A stretch of 64,000 nt of DNA from Dehalogenimonas etheniformans (GCF_014672715.2 NZ_CP058566.2:1426001-1490000), one strand, 5' to 3'; positions 16,062 through 25,177 are shown, numbered from the stretch's first letter. Program-made: numbers and translations. Notes: generated from the letters alone by a model not told the origin.

Positions 16062-16832
16062 TTATGGATATATTTTGTTTACACCAGCGATATCGCCTGT
16101 CTCAAGACTACGCTTTTTAAGTTCTGAGTCAGAGGCATATCCGTACATCGTCTGTTCTGATGCAGCATCTGTGTAAAGATCGTTTAGCACCAACCAGTGC
16201 CCCGCTTCGTGAGTCATTATGTTTTGAACATCGACATCATAAGCTGAGGTATTGGTAAGCTGCGCCAAATCAGGATCAGCGCCCACAGAGATAGTGCCTT
16301 GTACCCAAGCATAACCAGAATCTAAGTTGAATATGGTGTCAGTATCGACAACTAGTTTCGTTCTGGTATTCGACCAGATGATTGTGATGGCTACACTTCC
16401 CGGGTCGTTCAGAGGTGCCCAGCCAACCACATTCTTGTAGTCGGGCACAGATACATCAAGGCCAGGTAATACATCTGTAGTACCACCGAATGTGAAGTCA
16501 ACGCCTGAGCCAGCAGCTTCCCAGGCTTCAAAAGAAGCAATCACTCCGTCCTGTGCGTTACTGACAGGGCTCGAGCTCGGGTTATAGTAATAGGTGACAG
16601 GCAAATTGGACCAGTGATAGCGACTATACGAGTACAATACCGGCTCTTTGGGCGGTTTTGCCGGTGATGGTTTAACATCTTTAACCTTCGGGTGGACAAA
16701 AACAATCCGCTCGAGATCAGGCGGATCTTTCCCCTGACCATTGTCGGCTGCAGTCAAAGCACCAGCGGAAGGCAAGATAAAAAGAGCCAGAACGCTAAAG
16801 ATTATTAGCGCGCGTCTGAGGAAATGTAACAT
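16062..16832 (-). CDS. Secreted matrixin-like zinc metalloprotease
   Basis: A 256-residue protein with an N-terminal signal peptide (hydrophobic 9-28, cleavage near GALTAA). The zinc-binding motif HEAGHWLVLND is followed by a Met-turn-like TMYGYA, matching the M10/matrixin metzincin layout, although the third ligand position is Asp/Asn-like rather than the usual His/Asp. A linker rich in Pro/Lys (30-60) precedes the catalytic domain. It should act outside the cell as an endopeptidase. A divergent secreted protein (17359) and a zinc-ribbon gene share the module. Its stop is next to a terminator and a repeat unit. Confidence 0.8.
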   Translation of the reverse strand: MLHFLRRALIIFSVLALFILPSAGALTAADNGQGKDPPDLERIVFVHPKVKDVKPSPAKPPKEPVLYSYSRYHWSNLPVTYYYNPSSSPVSNAQDGVIASFEAWEAAGSGVDFTFGGTTDVLPGLDVSVPDYKNVVGWAPLNDPGSVAITIIWSNTRTKLVVDTDTIFNLDSGYAWVQGTISVGADPDLAQLTNTSAYDVDVQNIMTHEAGHWLVLNDLYTDAASEQTMYGYASDSELKKRSLETGDIAGVNKIYP

Positions 16833-16892
16833 CTAACACTTCCTAAAATCTCAATGAATCTACTTGATATTTAACACCCAGTTTGGTCTATG

Positions 16893-17123
16893 TCAAGAAG
16901 CTTTATCGCGTTGCGTTGGAGAATTCGGCTTGATTCTGGTTCCGATTCGACCTTCTTCCGGAGCCTGGAAAGGAGAATACCCTCTTGCAACGAACTGGCC
17001 ACGTTCAGTGATAATGTAACCTACCCCACAGGTTGTACATGTCTGGTGCCGGGGTAAGGACAAACACCAACCATACACTTCAACACAGCATTTCGGGCAG
17101 GTCCCCTTCAGTACCATACTCAT
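16893..17123 (-). CDS. Small zinc-ribbon protein
   Basis: A 76-residue protein with paired cysteines CPKC and CTTC (plus CX2C-like YGWC) that should hold one zinc; the second half is basic and Pro-rich. It resembles the 60-residue zinc-ribbon protein at 43537 in its CPKC...C..CG pattern. It lies upstream of the metalloprotease on the same strand with a 60-base gap. Function unknown. Confidence 0.6.
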   Translation of the reverse strand: MSMVLKGTCPKCCVEVYGWCLSLPRHQTCTTCGVGYIITERGQFVARGYSPFQAPEEGRIGTRIKPNSPTQRDKAS

Positions 17124-17358
17124 ATTTTGGACCGATAACTCACTTTAAACAAGATGCATTTTCCTAACCTGAACTGCCCAGAGTTAGGTATTTTCACACC
17201 AGTCTTCCCATATTTCCGGCATAGTCAAATCCCAAAGGGCTGCATTATGACTTTTTTACCAATCGGTAGGGTACTAATTGGGGATTGATAATCATCAAAC
17301 CAAGACTTATCTTCTGATTGATGCGAATAAAGAACTGGGCGCATCAGAGGAGGAAGGT

Positions 17359-18360
17359 ATGAAAGGCAGAAAAGCAGTAAGGTTGTCGCTTGCGCTTATA
17401 CTCGTCTTGATTATGACGGGTGTTACACAGGTTGCAGCGGCAAAACCAGACGGTTCAAACGGCACCAATGATGTGATAGCCCGAAGCAATGGATTCCCCA
17501 GTGGTGAGCACTTCAATCTCAACATACTCGGTAAGAAGGTGGACTATATTGGCGACCCGACTCCGGGAGGCAACTCGGTTTTCATCCTAGAGTATGGAGC
17601 CTCAACAATCGAGTATGTCACTAATAAAAAATCATCTCAAACTGAACTCTACGTGCTTGACCCGCTTGCAGAAGCCTTCGATGGCGATGCTGCCCGGGTT
17701 CAACTTCCCTATGAAGCTGATGGCTACTACGTTTTTGGCCGAATTCTCGGGAAACCAAACAACGGTAGCATCGAACCGGTCAGCAGCATCATCCTCTATC
17801 CCAATCAGGTAATCGCAGCCTACAACGATACCGATCCAGCAAATCCGGAATTTCCTAATTACACTGATCCCGTTGATGACCCGCTGTTGGCTTTAGGCTT
17901 GATTGTAGGGCCAAACCTGTATGTCGCCGAGGAAGAAACTTACGTCCGGTTTGATCCTGATTCCACCGCCGGTAAAGGCAAATCAAAAGCCACCAACATC
18001 ACGGACCTGTTCACCTATACCGGATGGGTCGTGGACGCCCGCCTTGATACCAATGGTCCTGAAGGTGTGCCTGACGGGGTTATTTCTCTGTTCGATGTGC
18101 CAATCGGCGACTACGACAGCGATATCCTTACGGCGCCGAACAGAGACTATAACAATGACGGCGTTGAGGATGAACTGGATGTCGAAGCCTGGTTAACATC
18201 ACAGTCTCTACTCGATTCCCCGATGTCCTGGTATTACGATTCAGAATGGATACTTAACATCGCTGATCTGGTCATCACCGAACAAGGCCTCGTTAATGAC
18301 GGCACGAAATTGCTGCAGATCAGGTTTTACCCTGTCGATAGTACTACATTTATCGAGTAA
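17359..18360 (+). CDS. Secreted protein with Ca-binding-like Asp/Asn loops
   Basis: A 333-residue exported protein. The start at 17359 is chosen for its GAGGAGGAAG site and because it places a normal signal peptide first (KGRKAVRLSLALILVLIMTG, cleavage after VAAA). The C-terminal third has acidic loops such as DTNGPEGVPDGVISLFD and DYNNDGVEDELDVEAW, which look like EF-hand/dockerin-type calcium loops. No enzymatic motif is seen. It is divergent from the secreted metalloprotease, and the pair may work together outside the cell or may just share a module. Confidence 0.72.
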   Translation: MKGRKAVRLSLALILVLIMTGVTQVAAAKPDGSNGTNDVIARSNGFPSGEHFNLNILGKKVDYIGDPTPGGNSVFILEYGASTIEYVTNKKSSQTELYVLDPLAEAFDGDAARVQLPYEADGYYVFGRILGKPNNGSIEPVSSIILYPNQVIAAYNDTDPANPEFPNYTDPVDDPLLALGLIVGPNLYVAEEETYVRFDPDSTAGKGKSKATNITDLFTYTGWVVDARLDTNGPEGVPDGVISLFDVPIGDYDSDILTAPNRDYNNDGVEDELDVEAWLTSQSLLDSPMSWYYDSEWILNIADLVITEQGLVNDGTKLLQIRFYPVDSTTFIE

Positions 18361-18392
18361 CTAAGAATTCCTAACTGATTCGAATGGTTTAG

Positions 18393-18893
18393 AACAACAA
18401 CCGAGGGGCTTCTTCAGCCCCTCGGTCAAATCAATACTTCCCGTGTTTCCAAGAGCGCCCGGCACTCCCTTTCGAGGATGCCGACCTAAAAACGGACCGA
18501 GCGATTTACTCGCTCGGTCCGTTTGATGTGTAGCCAATCGAATCGTTTTCGCGTTTCAGAGAGAGAGTTTGACTCTCCGAGGAGGACGTAACTTTAACAA
18601 CAGATCGAGAGTTGTAATCTCCGGTCTGTTTGATGTGTAGCCAATCCATACTCCGTCGCGTTTCGGAGAGAGTCCGACTCTCCGAGGAAGACGATGCTTC
18701 GTAGCAACAGAGAGGCTTTAAAAGCCTCTCTGTTTCATCAGTTTTGAGCCAAATCAATACCTCCCGTGTTTCCAAGAGAGCCCGACACTCCCCGTCTCCC
18801 CGTCCAGGTCACAAAGTCTGCATTTGTTACTTCTGAGGATCTGACACCAAACAAAAACAGAGGCAGACTGAATCAATCTGCCTCTTTCTAACA
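18393..18893. repeat. Tandem array of four 107-108 bp island repeat units
   Basis: Four dyads start at 18442, 18550, 18657 and 18765, spaced 108, 107 and 108 bp. Each is preceded or followed by a terminator hairpin with different arms: ACCGAGGGGCTTC type at about 18398, GGACCGAGCG type at 18493, AGATCGAGAG type at 18602, AGAGAGGCTTT type at 18708, and AGAGGCAGA type at about 18857. The last dyad has CCGACACTCCCCGTCTCC, close to the ssrA 3' end. This is the clearest view of the unit. Confidence 0.85.
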
Positions 18894-19120
18894 GGTAACC
18901 TAAAGAAAAAATTTCGCATTTTGAGCGTGGAATAGTCTTCAACGGTGGAGTGGGTATTAGAAGATAGGCCTTTCAGGTCATACTTGCATCGGGGTAAATA
19001 TCGGCATCACCGTTATTTGGTGAATGCTTCGAATTGAGTAAACATACGCGCCAAGCGTGTTTATTGCTCATCCGGTATAACACAAGATAAAAATGGGTAT
19101 CAGTTTAATTATCCAAAAGG
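18894..19120. other. Intergenic region with a small palindrome
   Basis: No gene recognised. An inverted repeat AAACATACGC...GCGTGTTT lies at 19040-19062 and could be a terminator or an operator. Confidence 0.3.
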
Positions 19121-19167
19121 AAGTCAGGGGTGACGGAGAAAGTTGGAACTTCCATCACCCCTGACTT
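19121..19167 (-). terminator. Terminator after rdhA copy 1
   Basis: AAGTCAGGGGTGA at 19121 pairs with TCACCCCTGACTT ending at 19167. It lies 45 bases beyond the stop of the leftward rdhA. Confidence 0.65.
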
Positions 19168-19211
19168 ATAGCAAAAGCGCCGTTATTCAGGAATTCATTT
19201 GATGCAAAACG

Positions 19212-20681
19212 TTATTTCTTATAGGCTCCTGACGATGAAACAACGTTGTAGTCCTGGCCAAATACGGGGAGATTCAATTCCCACCAGCTGTCTGGTTCTT
19301 TACAGCCATAGTCAAAAGTCTCAGCCATCTTATAGAAGAATCCGTTAAAAAGACCGGTCGTGGAGATCGTGCTTTTAATTATCCCGTGTACCATGGCTCC
19401 CCTATTCACTGTAAAAGTGCACTCGCCCCAGCATAGCATACAGGCACCATTTTCATTGGTATAAGTTCGGCATATTGGAAAATCAGTGTAGAAGGCTTTG
19501 GTCCCCTTAACAGAGAATATGTTTGGTTGACCATTCACTAACGGCATTTCCCAAGATGAATCCTTTTCCTGAGAAATTGCTCCTGGGGGGCAAAAATTAG
19601 CGCATTTGTGACAGCTATGACAGAATCGATACATACCAGCGTCTATGGGCTTTGTAGGTGCTAATGGCAGGTCTGTGCCAATAGAATACAGACGCCCAGG
19701 AGCTCCATATTCAGGTGTAAGGGTGTACAGTTTCTGTCTCGATGCTTCGCCGACACCACTCATTATGGCCGGAGGCCCGCCAGAGTCAAGGTACAGTCCG
19801 TCGTTACCGATTATCGCTACCTGCTGATAGCCTAAAGCCCGTAAAAAGTTGAAAGTACATGCATTTAACACGCCGACAGTGGGAAACGTATTTCGATTTG
19901 CCAACAAACTCAATGCTGGAGCTCTACGGAAAAGTTCATTAGAACCTTGTGTAGAGACACTTATTTCCCACATTTGCTTTGTCGGAAATACCAGTTTCCC
20001 GTTGGGATTAGGAGTTTCATAGGCTCGATCAACATCCTCGTAGACAATAGGGCGAGCAGTTTTTGGATCCTTTTCGCCGTGAGACAAAAACACATGTTTG
20101 CGTTCATGATCTGTCACGTCAAGAAAACCTACCAATGAGCCACCGTACAGTCTTATGGCTGAACGCATCATTTGAGATGCTTCCTCAGGAGAACCGGTCC
20201 ACTTCGGAATTCCCATTTGTTCCGGTGTCTGAGATGGGATAACATTTTTTCCATTTGTCCCTGCCCACCCAAAATCGCCAGCTTCCCGACATATGTTCAA
20301 GGCCGTGTCGCCACTATATAAGGCCCGATCCTTATGGCGATAACCCAATTCATTCGCATCATATCGAGCTTTGTTGGCAGCATTGCCGATGGCTGAAGCT
20401 TTATCCACCCGATCGCCATAATAGATACGATTAATTTCTGCACGTTGTGCTTGCCTAAAACCAGCATGTCGTTCCATCATGTCCCAATCGATTTCGATCG
20501 TAGGTTCATCGACCTGTTTTACCCACCAAGGGCGGCCTGGATTGGCCTCAGATGAAGACATCAATTCATCCAAGTCATGAAATACCGGCGCAGCGCCAAC
20601 CACACCGCCCAAACCTGCACCCGCGAGCCCCAATACTTTCATGAAATCCCTGCGACTGACTGTGCTGTGGAAACTAGACAT
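19212..20681 (-). CDS. rdhA: Reductive dehalogenase catalytic subunit, copy 1
   Basis: A 489-residue corrinoid/Fe-S reductive dehalogenase, the terminal reductase that removes halogen from organohalides. The twin-arginine signal is SRRDFMKVLGLAGAG (residues 9-23). The first ferredoxin motif CHSCHKCANFCP begins near residue 354. The second, starting with Cys 404, has the CX2CX3C form (CMLCWGEC). The cobamide-binding middle domain has no classical DxHxxG box, as usual for the family. Export across the membrane by Tat is expected. No rdhB follows: the next downstream element is a terminator. A promoter-proximal box shared with copy 5 lies 54 bases upstream. The substrate cannot be inferred. Confidence 0.95.
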   Translation of the reverse strand: MSSFHSTVSRRDFMKVLGLAGAGLGGVVGAAPVFHDLDELMSSSEANPGRPWWVKQVDEPTIEIDWDMMERHAGFRQAQRAEINRIYYGDRVDKASAIGNAANKARYDANELGYRHKDRALYSGDTALNICREAGDFGWAGTNGKNVIPSQTPEQMGIPKWTGSPEEASQMMRSAIRLYGGSLVGFLDVTDHERKHVFLSHGEKDPKTARPIVYEDVDRAYETPNPNGKLVFPTKQMWEISVSTQGSNELFRRAPALSLLANRNTFPTVGVLNACTFNFLRALGYQQVAIIGNDGLYLDSGGPPAIMSGVGEASRQKLYTLTPEYGAPGRLYSIGTDLPLAPTKPIDAGMYRFCHSCHKCANFCPPGAISQEKDSSWEMPLVNGQPNIFSVKGTKAFYTDFPICRTYTNENGACMLCWGECTFTVNRGAMVHGIIKSTISTTGLFNGFFYKMAETFDYGCKEPDSWWELNLPVFGQDYNVVSSSGAYKK

Positions 20682-20735
20682 GGTCTCTCCTTTCGAGTAT
20701 TTACTTTTAAATTAAAGATTACAACCTTGAGGTCA

Positions 20736-20762
20736 AATGTAAATACGCATCTATGCTGATTT
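20736..20762 (-). promoter_or_regulatory. Box shared by rdhA copies 1 and 5
   Basis: On the minus strand AATCAGCAT, one variable base run, then ATGCGTATTTACATT ends 54 bases before the rdhA start. The same 26-base block, with one or two differences, lies 57 bases before rdhA copy 5 (32654-32680). Similar spacing argues for a promoter or operator. Confidence 0.55.
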
Positions 20763-20873
20763 ATTTTTATTAATCTCTGAATGAACGAAGGGATTAATAA
20801 ATATATATCTGGTTAATGATTTTCTAACTAATATAATCCACGGTTGGCTGGATATGAGCCAGTTTGATTGCAT

Positions 20874-21016
20874 CGCGTTTCCATGAGTCCGACTCTCCGA
20901 GGAGGACGCTGCCGAATTAGCAAAAGAGAGGCTCTTGAAGCCTCTCTTTTGCTCTAGTTCTGATCCAATCCAGGCTTTCCGCGTTTCAGAGAGAGTCCGA
21001 CTCTCCGAGGAGGACG
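20874..21016. repeat. Two attachment-like repeats, 106 bp apart
   Basis: Dyads at 20874-20908 and 20980-21016 (GAGAGTCCGACTCTCCGAGG) with the hairpin AAAAGAGAGGC...GCCTCTCTTTT between them (20922-20950). The unit 20889-20975 is nearly identical to 24818-24898. Nothing else is seen in 21017-21123. Confidence 0.75.
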
Positions 21017-21123
21017 ACCTGAAGGGTTAACCGCATTCGAGGAGCTAAATGGAGTCCCTCATGCGTAGTCTCCATCCTAATTAAGGTTCAGCACTTGTTT
21101 CAGAAAGACCTAGTTCGTGACGA

Positions 21124-22035
21124 TTACAGTTTTGGATTTAGCTGTCTGACTGGTCTGGCTTCTATGTAGCCACGATAACCCATCGGTTCAAGTTGGAAAC
21201 GTGGACCGTCATTGTCAGCCCATTCGAAGCCATAAATTGTTGGATCATAGGTTTTCATTACTTCCCATAAATCACTGATCGCGTCCTCGAACTTTGAATC
21301 ATCATACGACTGCCCTTGAAATACCATCATCTTACATGCTGGAAGAGAAATCATGTCAAAACCTTCAGGCACAGGACCGTTATATGAACTCGGCATTTCA
21401 ACACCTTGAGCGTATACGGAGGTCCCCGGCACGATCAGATTGTCGGGTAGCCACATCCCCATTGGTTCATATAGTGCATCTTTAATGTTACTGAGGGTAT
21501 CCCAAACCTCACACCCAACTTCTTCACAGTATTCAAAATAATGGGATGCCTTCCGGCCACATTTCAGAATCAATTTACGTTCAGGCCGATCAATTACCTG
21601 GACGAAAACGGTATTGTTCTTGCTCTTTTCCATTTCAAGTTCTCCATTCTGTTTATTGAGATAGTAGTTGGAGTCACGAGAGGGAAGAAACAGCTTCAAT
21701 GGCATCTTTCGCCTGCGGAATTCACCCGGTGGCACACCAAACTGCTTTGAAAAAGCCCGTGTAAAACCCTCATGCGATTCGAATACAAAATCAAAGGCGA
21801 CGTCGATTACCTTGCAGTCACCACCAGCTAGCTTGGTGGCTGCCGCCGACATACGCATCGCCCGTATGTATTCAAACGACGTCTTGCCAGTTACCTCCTT
21901 GAAAATCCTGGCCGAATAGAAGGGAGAATAACCAGCAGCCTGGGCGAGTTGATAGAGCGTTATCGGCTCTTTCAGCCGTTGCACAATGAACTGCTGCATC
22001 CGTCGGACAGCAAGGACCTTTTCTCGGTTCTCCAT
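21124..22035 (-). CDS. AraC-family regulator with GyrI-like effector domain
   Basis: A 303-residue regulator. Two helix-turn-helix units fill residues 10-110 (LYQLAQAAGYSPFYSARIFKEVTG and VIDVAFDFVFESHEGFTRAFSKQFGVPPGEFRRR). After a linker, the C-terminal 150 residues fit the GyrI-like small-molecule-binding domain (IDRPERKLILKCG, GFDMISLPACKMMVFQG, YIEARPV). Such proteins bind drugs or hydrophobic ligands and activate nearby genes. It is flanked by repeat units on both sides, so a cassette target is not obvious; rdhA copy 1 is its nearest neighbour downstream. ATG 22035 is taken over the GTG one codon before. Confidence 0.88.
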   Translation of the reverse strand: MENREKVLAVRRMQQFIVQRLKEPITLYQLAQAAGYSPFYSARIFKEVTGKTSFEYIRAMRMSAAATKLAGGDCKVIDVAFDFVFESHEGFTRAFSKQFGVPPGEFRRRKMPLKLFLPSRDSNYYLNKQNGELEMEKSKNNTVFVQVIDRPERKLILKCGRKASHYFEYCEEVGCEVWDTLSNIKDALYEPMGMWLPDNLIVPGTSVYAQGVEMPSSYNGPVPEGFDMISLPACKMMVFQGQSYDDSKFEDAISDLWEVMKTYDPTIYGFEWADNDGPRFQLEPMGYRGYIEARPVRQLNPKL

Positions 22036-22112
22036 CACTACTTCGTTGAAAGTATAGCATCCAAGTAAGTGGCGGAACTTGACCGGGATTGCTCAGTTTA
22101 TCGGTTTCGTAA

Positions 22113-22295
22113 AACAACCGGGGGGCTTCATCAGCCCCTCGGTTGTTATCGTCTCATCCAGCCACAATTAGATATCCGTCGCGTTTCGGAGAGAGTCCGA
22201 CTCTCCGAGGAGGATGATGCTTAATAGAAAAAGAGAGGCTTTAAAAGCCTCTCTTTTGTTTTGATCCTTAGCCAATCCATGCTCTGTCGCGTTTT
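22113..22295. repeat. Terminator, one full and one truncated attachment-like repeat
   Basis: The hairpin AACAACCGGGGGGCTTC...AGCCCCTCGGTTGTT (22113-22147) is followed by a full dyad at 22180-22216, a hairpin AAGAGAGGCTTT...AAAGCCTCTCTT (22230-22257), and the left arm only of another dyad at 22288, 108 bp further on. The truncation point is where the duplicated lipoprotein cassette begins. Confidence 0.75.
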
Positions 22296-23156
22296 AAGCA
22301 AAAAACGAAACAAGAACATTTTCGTTTTATATTAGACACTAATGCAGGATGGTTCTACAATGTTTAACATGAGATCTGTTTGCATAATTGCGTTATTGAT
22401 TCTACTAACCTTCACAGGTGTATCGTGTGCCCAATCGAACACAGGGTCTCAGGAAGGCGGACAAAAAGTAGCCCTAAAATTTGTGAAGCTGGAGGCTACT
22501 TATCGGTTTGATGGGATTCCAGAGACCTTAAAAGTAACGAGTACCACTTCCGTAGGCAATGACTGGAAGTACACCATCGAATATGATAGTAGACACGCCG
22601 GTTACGGAAACCGGACCGGGCAGGTACTCGCCGAGGTATTAACCCATCATACTGCCGAAGTTACCGTCCAGGCTGGGAAGGTAACCAAAGCTATTATGGA
22701 TCAGCAATGGGATATGATTAACCAGCGGCTGGATGTGGAAATCAAACTGGCGCCCATAGACGAGGTTAAAGTTTATATTATGAAATCTAATCCCCCGCAG
22801 ATAGGCGTATATATCAAAGGTGGTTTATCCGATGGCTGTACTACCTTTCACAATATCGAGACAACCAGAGAGGGCAACACTGTCAATATCAAGGTGACTG
22901 TCCAGCGGCCTAAAGGAGTCGACTGCCCAGCGATATATACCTGGTTTGAGAAAGATGTTAACCTGGGTACCGATTTTGCTTTTGGTACCATTTACACCCT
23001 GAATGTTAACGGCTATAGCACCACATTCAGTGGCACCTCTGAATAATGAAACTCTAATAATTCAGACTAGGACAATACTCTCATCTAATCTATTATTAGT
23101 CGCGTCTCGTAAAATAGTCCGGCAAGATGATGAGCAAGTTAAAAAGCAGACCGAGA
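22271..23156 (+). repeat. Lipoprotein cassette, copy A of a near-identical duplication
   Basis: About 886 bases are almost identical to 40974-41861, 18.7 kb away. The identity starts in the left arm of a repeat (GCCAATCCATGCTCTG) and ends just after the decayed repeat that follows the gene. The duplicated unit is therefore one gene plus its flanking repeats, not a random block. Confidence 0.88.
22360..23046 (+). CDS. Lipoprotein of unknown function, copy A
   Basis: A 228-residue predicted lipoprotein with a hydrophobic signal and lipobox (FTGVSC, Cys near residue 24). The mature part is beta-rich with no recognised domain: KFVKLEATYRFDGIPETLKVT, then TGQVLAEVLTHHTAEVTVQAGKVTKA, and a C-terminal block with two Cys (DGCTTFH, GVDCPAIYTW) that could form a disulfide. 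It differs from copy B at 41065 only in the first few codons (MFNMRSVC against MFNMKSVC). An ATG in a poor ribosome-site context (GGTTCTACA) is used in both. Near identity suggests recent duplication or gene conversion. Confidence 0.75.
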   Translation: MFNMRSVCIIALLILLTFTGVSCAQSNTGSQEGGQKVALKFVKLEATYRFDGIPETLKVTSTTSVGNDWKYTIEYDSRHAGYGNRTGQVLAEVLTHHTAEVTVQAGKVTKAIMDQQWDMINQRLDVEIKLAPIDEVKVYIMKSNPPQIGVYIKGGLSDGCTTFHNIETTREGNTVNIKVTVQRPKGVDCPAIYTWFEKDVNLGTDFAFGTIYTLNVNGYSTTFSGTSE

Positions 23157-23343
23157 CCTTTTAACTCTCGGCCTGTCCGGTTCTTACCCATTCCAGGATA
23201 GGTCGCGTTTCGGAAAGAGTCCGACTCTCCGAGGAGGACGTCCTAACAACAGACCGAGAGTTGTACGCTCTCGGTCTGTCTAATTATTAACCAATCGAGG
23301 CTTAGTCGTGTTTCCGGCAGAGTCCGACTCTCAAAGAAAGACT
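23101..23343. repeat. Three attachment-like repeats, 103 bp apart
   Basis: A decayed dyad at 23101-23136 (AATAGTCCGGCAAGATGATG), a good one at 23204-23240 (AAGAGTCCGACTCTCCGAGG) and a third at 23307-23343 (CAGAGTCCGACTCTCAAAG), with CAGACCGAGA-type hairpins between them (about 23147-23177 and 23250-23280). The spacing is 103 in both intervals. Confidence 0.75.
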
Positions 23344-23416
23344 GGAAAGGTCTACTCGATAACTAAAACCGAATGTGTTCGTTGTATCATTTAGTTGGGT
23401 ACTGCGGAGACCTAAA

Positions 23417-23677
23417 ATGAGATCTTAGTCATTTGTGCTGCTTAGCGTAACAATTTCGTTTTTACTCTTGGGGGCATATTCCTCGAAAAAGTATTTTGTG
23501 GAATCTCATTATGAAGAATTTGCCGCGGTCCAAGACACTATTAGCCGACACGTCAATAGAGCATCGATGTTCCTCTCGGGTTTCATTTACAGTGACGCTA
23601 TGGTCGAATCAAACGACAGGTTTCAAATGGTCAGAGTCAGCACTGATCAGAGATCAAAACTTGGTGGAGCAATCTAA
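23417..23677 (+). pseudogene. Small exported-protein remnant with early stop
   Basis: ATG at 23417 opens a frame MRS, then TAG, then continues open as SFVLLSVTISFLLLGAYSSKKYFVESH to 23677. The start context and ATGAGATCT resemble the lipoprotein gene at 22360, so this may be a broken relative. A GTG at 23435 could restart an 80-residue product with an N-terminal membrane helix. Nothing is recognised in the rest. The following 280 bases to 23960 hold no gene. Confidence 0.4.
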
Positions 23678-23960
23678 CCACAAATATGTTCCTCCCAGGA
23701 CCAAAAAATAGTCGGGGCAGCCGGAAAAGAGATTCGGACATTTAAGACAAAAAAATAGACACAACGATGATATCAATGGAATATAGCCAACTATGAGAAG
23801 GCGGGTAAAAGGATGCCTTTGGACTCTTCTTGACGGTAAATGTAAAATAATACACCTTGTCAATGTGGAAGATGATAATTCGGTGATCTAATCCTGTTAA
23901 ACGGTCACTGCCATCCCATAGATCTGTCCCAGAGCTAGGGAGGCAAGTAAATGAATCCGT

Positions 23961-24464
23961 TCAGATCACGTTTAGATTGTGTAGGATGTGAATTGGCAGT
24001 ATAAAAATAAGAGAGAGAGCCAATCCGACGTGAATGAATCTTAAATTATTGTAAATTGGAGATACCGTTCCGAAGCGTCTCATCAGGCCGGTTGCGACGA
24101 TACCAGTAATTATCAAGTACATCGCCAATCCAGTACCGAAGTCCGGGGCAAACTCGGTCGGACGGCCTAATTGCTGGGCGAAGTGAACCGAGATCATACC
24201 GAAAGCAATGAGGTTACCAAAAACATGTACGGTTAAAATCGTGGCGAATGGAATCTTTGATTGCCGTTTCAGAACTGAGTAAAGAGGGACGAATATTGTC
24301 AAATACCCGGCCCCAATCCAACTCAGCCAGTGTGTAAAAGAAAAGGATCCGATATCGAAACGCAAATCCCACCATCTAAAGTAGGTACCGATTGAGAGGA
24401 ATATGAGCGAGAGGATAATAGCTAACGCCACCCCGATTTGCAACCAATCGCGTCTCTGTTCCAT
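23961..24464 (-). CDS. Cytochrome b561-like four-helix membrane protein
   Basis: A 167-residue integral membrane protein with four to five helices. Paired histidines are in helices 3 and last (TVHVFGNLIAFGMISVHF and FIHVGLALSLIFILPIHILHNL), consistent with one or two b-type hemes. It is too long, with the wrong pattern, for an RdhB anchor, which is about 90 residues with three helices and no His pairs. The ATG at 24464 follows GAGGTGGAG. It sits between rdhA copies 1 and 2, so a role passing electrons to exported RdhA is conceivable but unproven. Confidence 0.65.
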   Translation of the reverse strand: MEQRRDWLQIGVALAIILSLIFLSIGTYFRWWDLRFDIGSFSFTHWLSWIGAGYLTIFVPLYSVLKRQSKIPFATILTVHVFGNLIAFGMISVHFAQQLGRPTEFAPDFGTGLAMYLIITGIVATGLMRRFGTVSPIYNNLRFIHVGLALSLIFILPIHILHNLNVI

Positions 24465-24801
24465 TCTCCACCTCACGGAATGAATATCTCACGCTCGACC
24501 ATACACTTTGAATATTACCAAGATATTTGTTGAACTGCACTTCGACTATTGATCGAATTTTGATTGGTTTTGGCTTTACCCACTTCATACAAAAACGCAT
24601 TTCTGGCTTAAAACCGTCGAAGACCAGAACTAAGGACGGAAATTGGCATAACAGCCGGCGGCAACTATTAAGACTTGGCAAGTTCCACTGAGATCGGCTT
24701 CTCCACATAACCGTTATGGATTTCAACCTTTGAATGCAAACTCATCGACTGACCTCATAAGCCCGTTACTCATATATTCTGAGATCCACTCCAAGAAATA
24801 T
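24465..24801. other. Intergenic region, no gene seen
   Basis: No convincing gene. A 25-codon minus-strand frame ending near 24669 contains YVEKPISVELA, which resembles the GYGEKPISPELA of the zinc-ribbon protein at 43537 and may be a remnant. Confidence 0.3.
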
Positions 24802-24990
24802 CGCGTTTCGAGAGAGTCCGACACTCCGAGGAGGACGATGCCGAATTAGCAAAAGAGAGGCTCTTGAAGCCTCTCTTTTGCTCTAGTTCTGATCCAATTT
24901 AAGTACGTCCGCATTTCGGAGAGAGTCCGACTCCCCGAGGAGGACGAAATTTTATCGCCAGACCGAGATCTGGACAATCGCCTCCCTGAG
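24802..24990. repeat. Two attachment-like repeats, 108 bp apart
   Basis: Dyads at 24802-24837 (GAGAGTCCGACACTCCGAGG) and 24910-24946 (GAGAGTCCGACTCCCCGAGG), with the hairpin AAAAGAGAGGC...GCCTCTCTTTT at 24849-24879. The unit 24818-24898 is a close copy of 20889-20975. No gene is seen in the following bases to the promoter box at 25145. Confidence 0.75.
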
Positions 24991-25144
24991 AAATGCGATG
25001 TTTAGTCTAACAAACGCAGAAGCCTTAAAAACCTCTACGTTGCACTGGTTTTTAATTAGTTCAATAAGTCCATTTTAGGTTCTGATTCTACCTCAATGTA
25101 CATTTGGTTCGATATACATACTTTAGTTCCAGGCTCAATCCAAA

Positions 25145-25177
25145 ATGCTTAGATAATTAAGCCTTTAGGACGATGTA
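25145..25177 (+). promoter_or_regulatory. rdhA-upstream box B (copy 2)
   Basis: AATGCTTAGATAATTAAGC followed by CTTTAGGACGATG, ending 54 bases before rdhA copy 2. It contains the palindrome GCTTA-N6-TAAGC. Close relatives are at 34648 (before rdhA copy 6) and 26888 (without an adjacent rdhA). Confidence 0.5.

Noticed and set aside
23961-24464. Four-helix protein as RdhB
   Set aside because: Almost twice the length of RdhB, with paired helix histidines typical of a b-type cytochrome.
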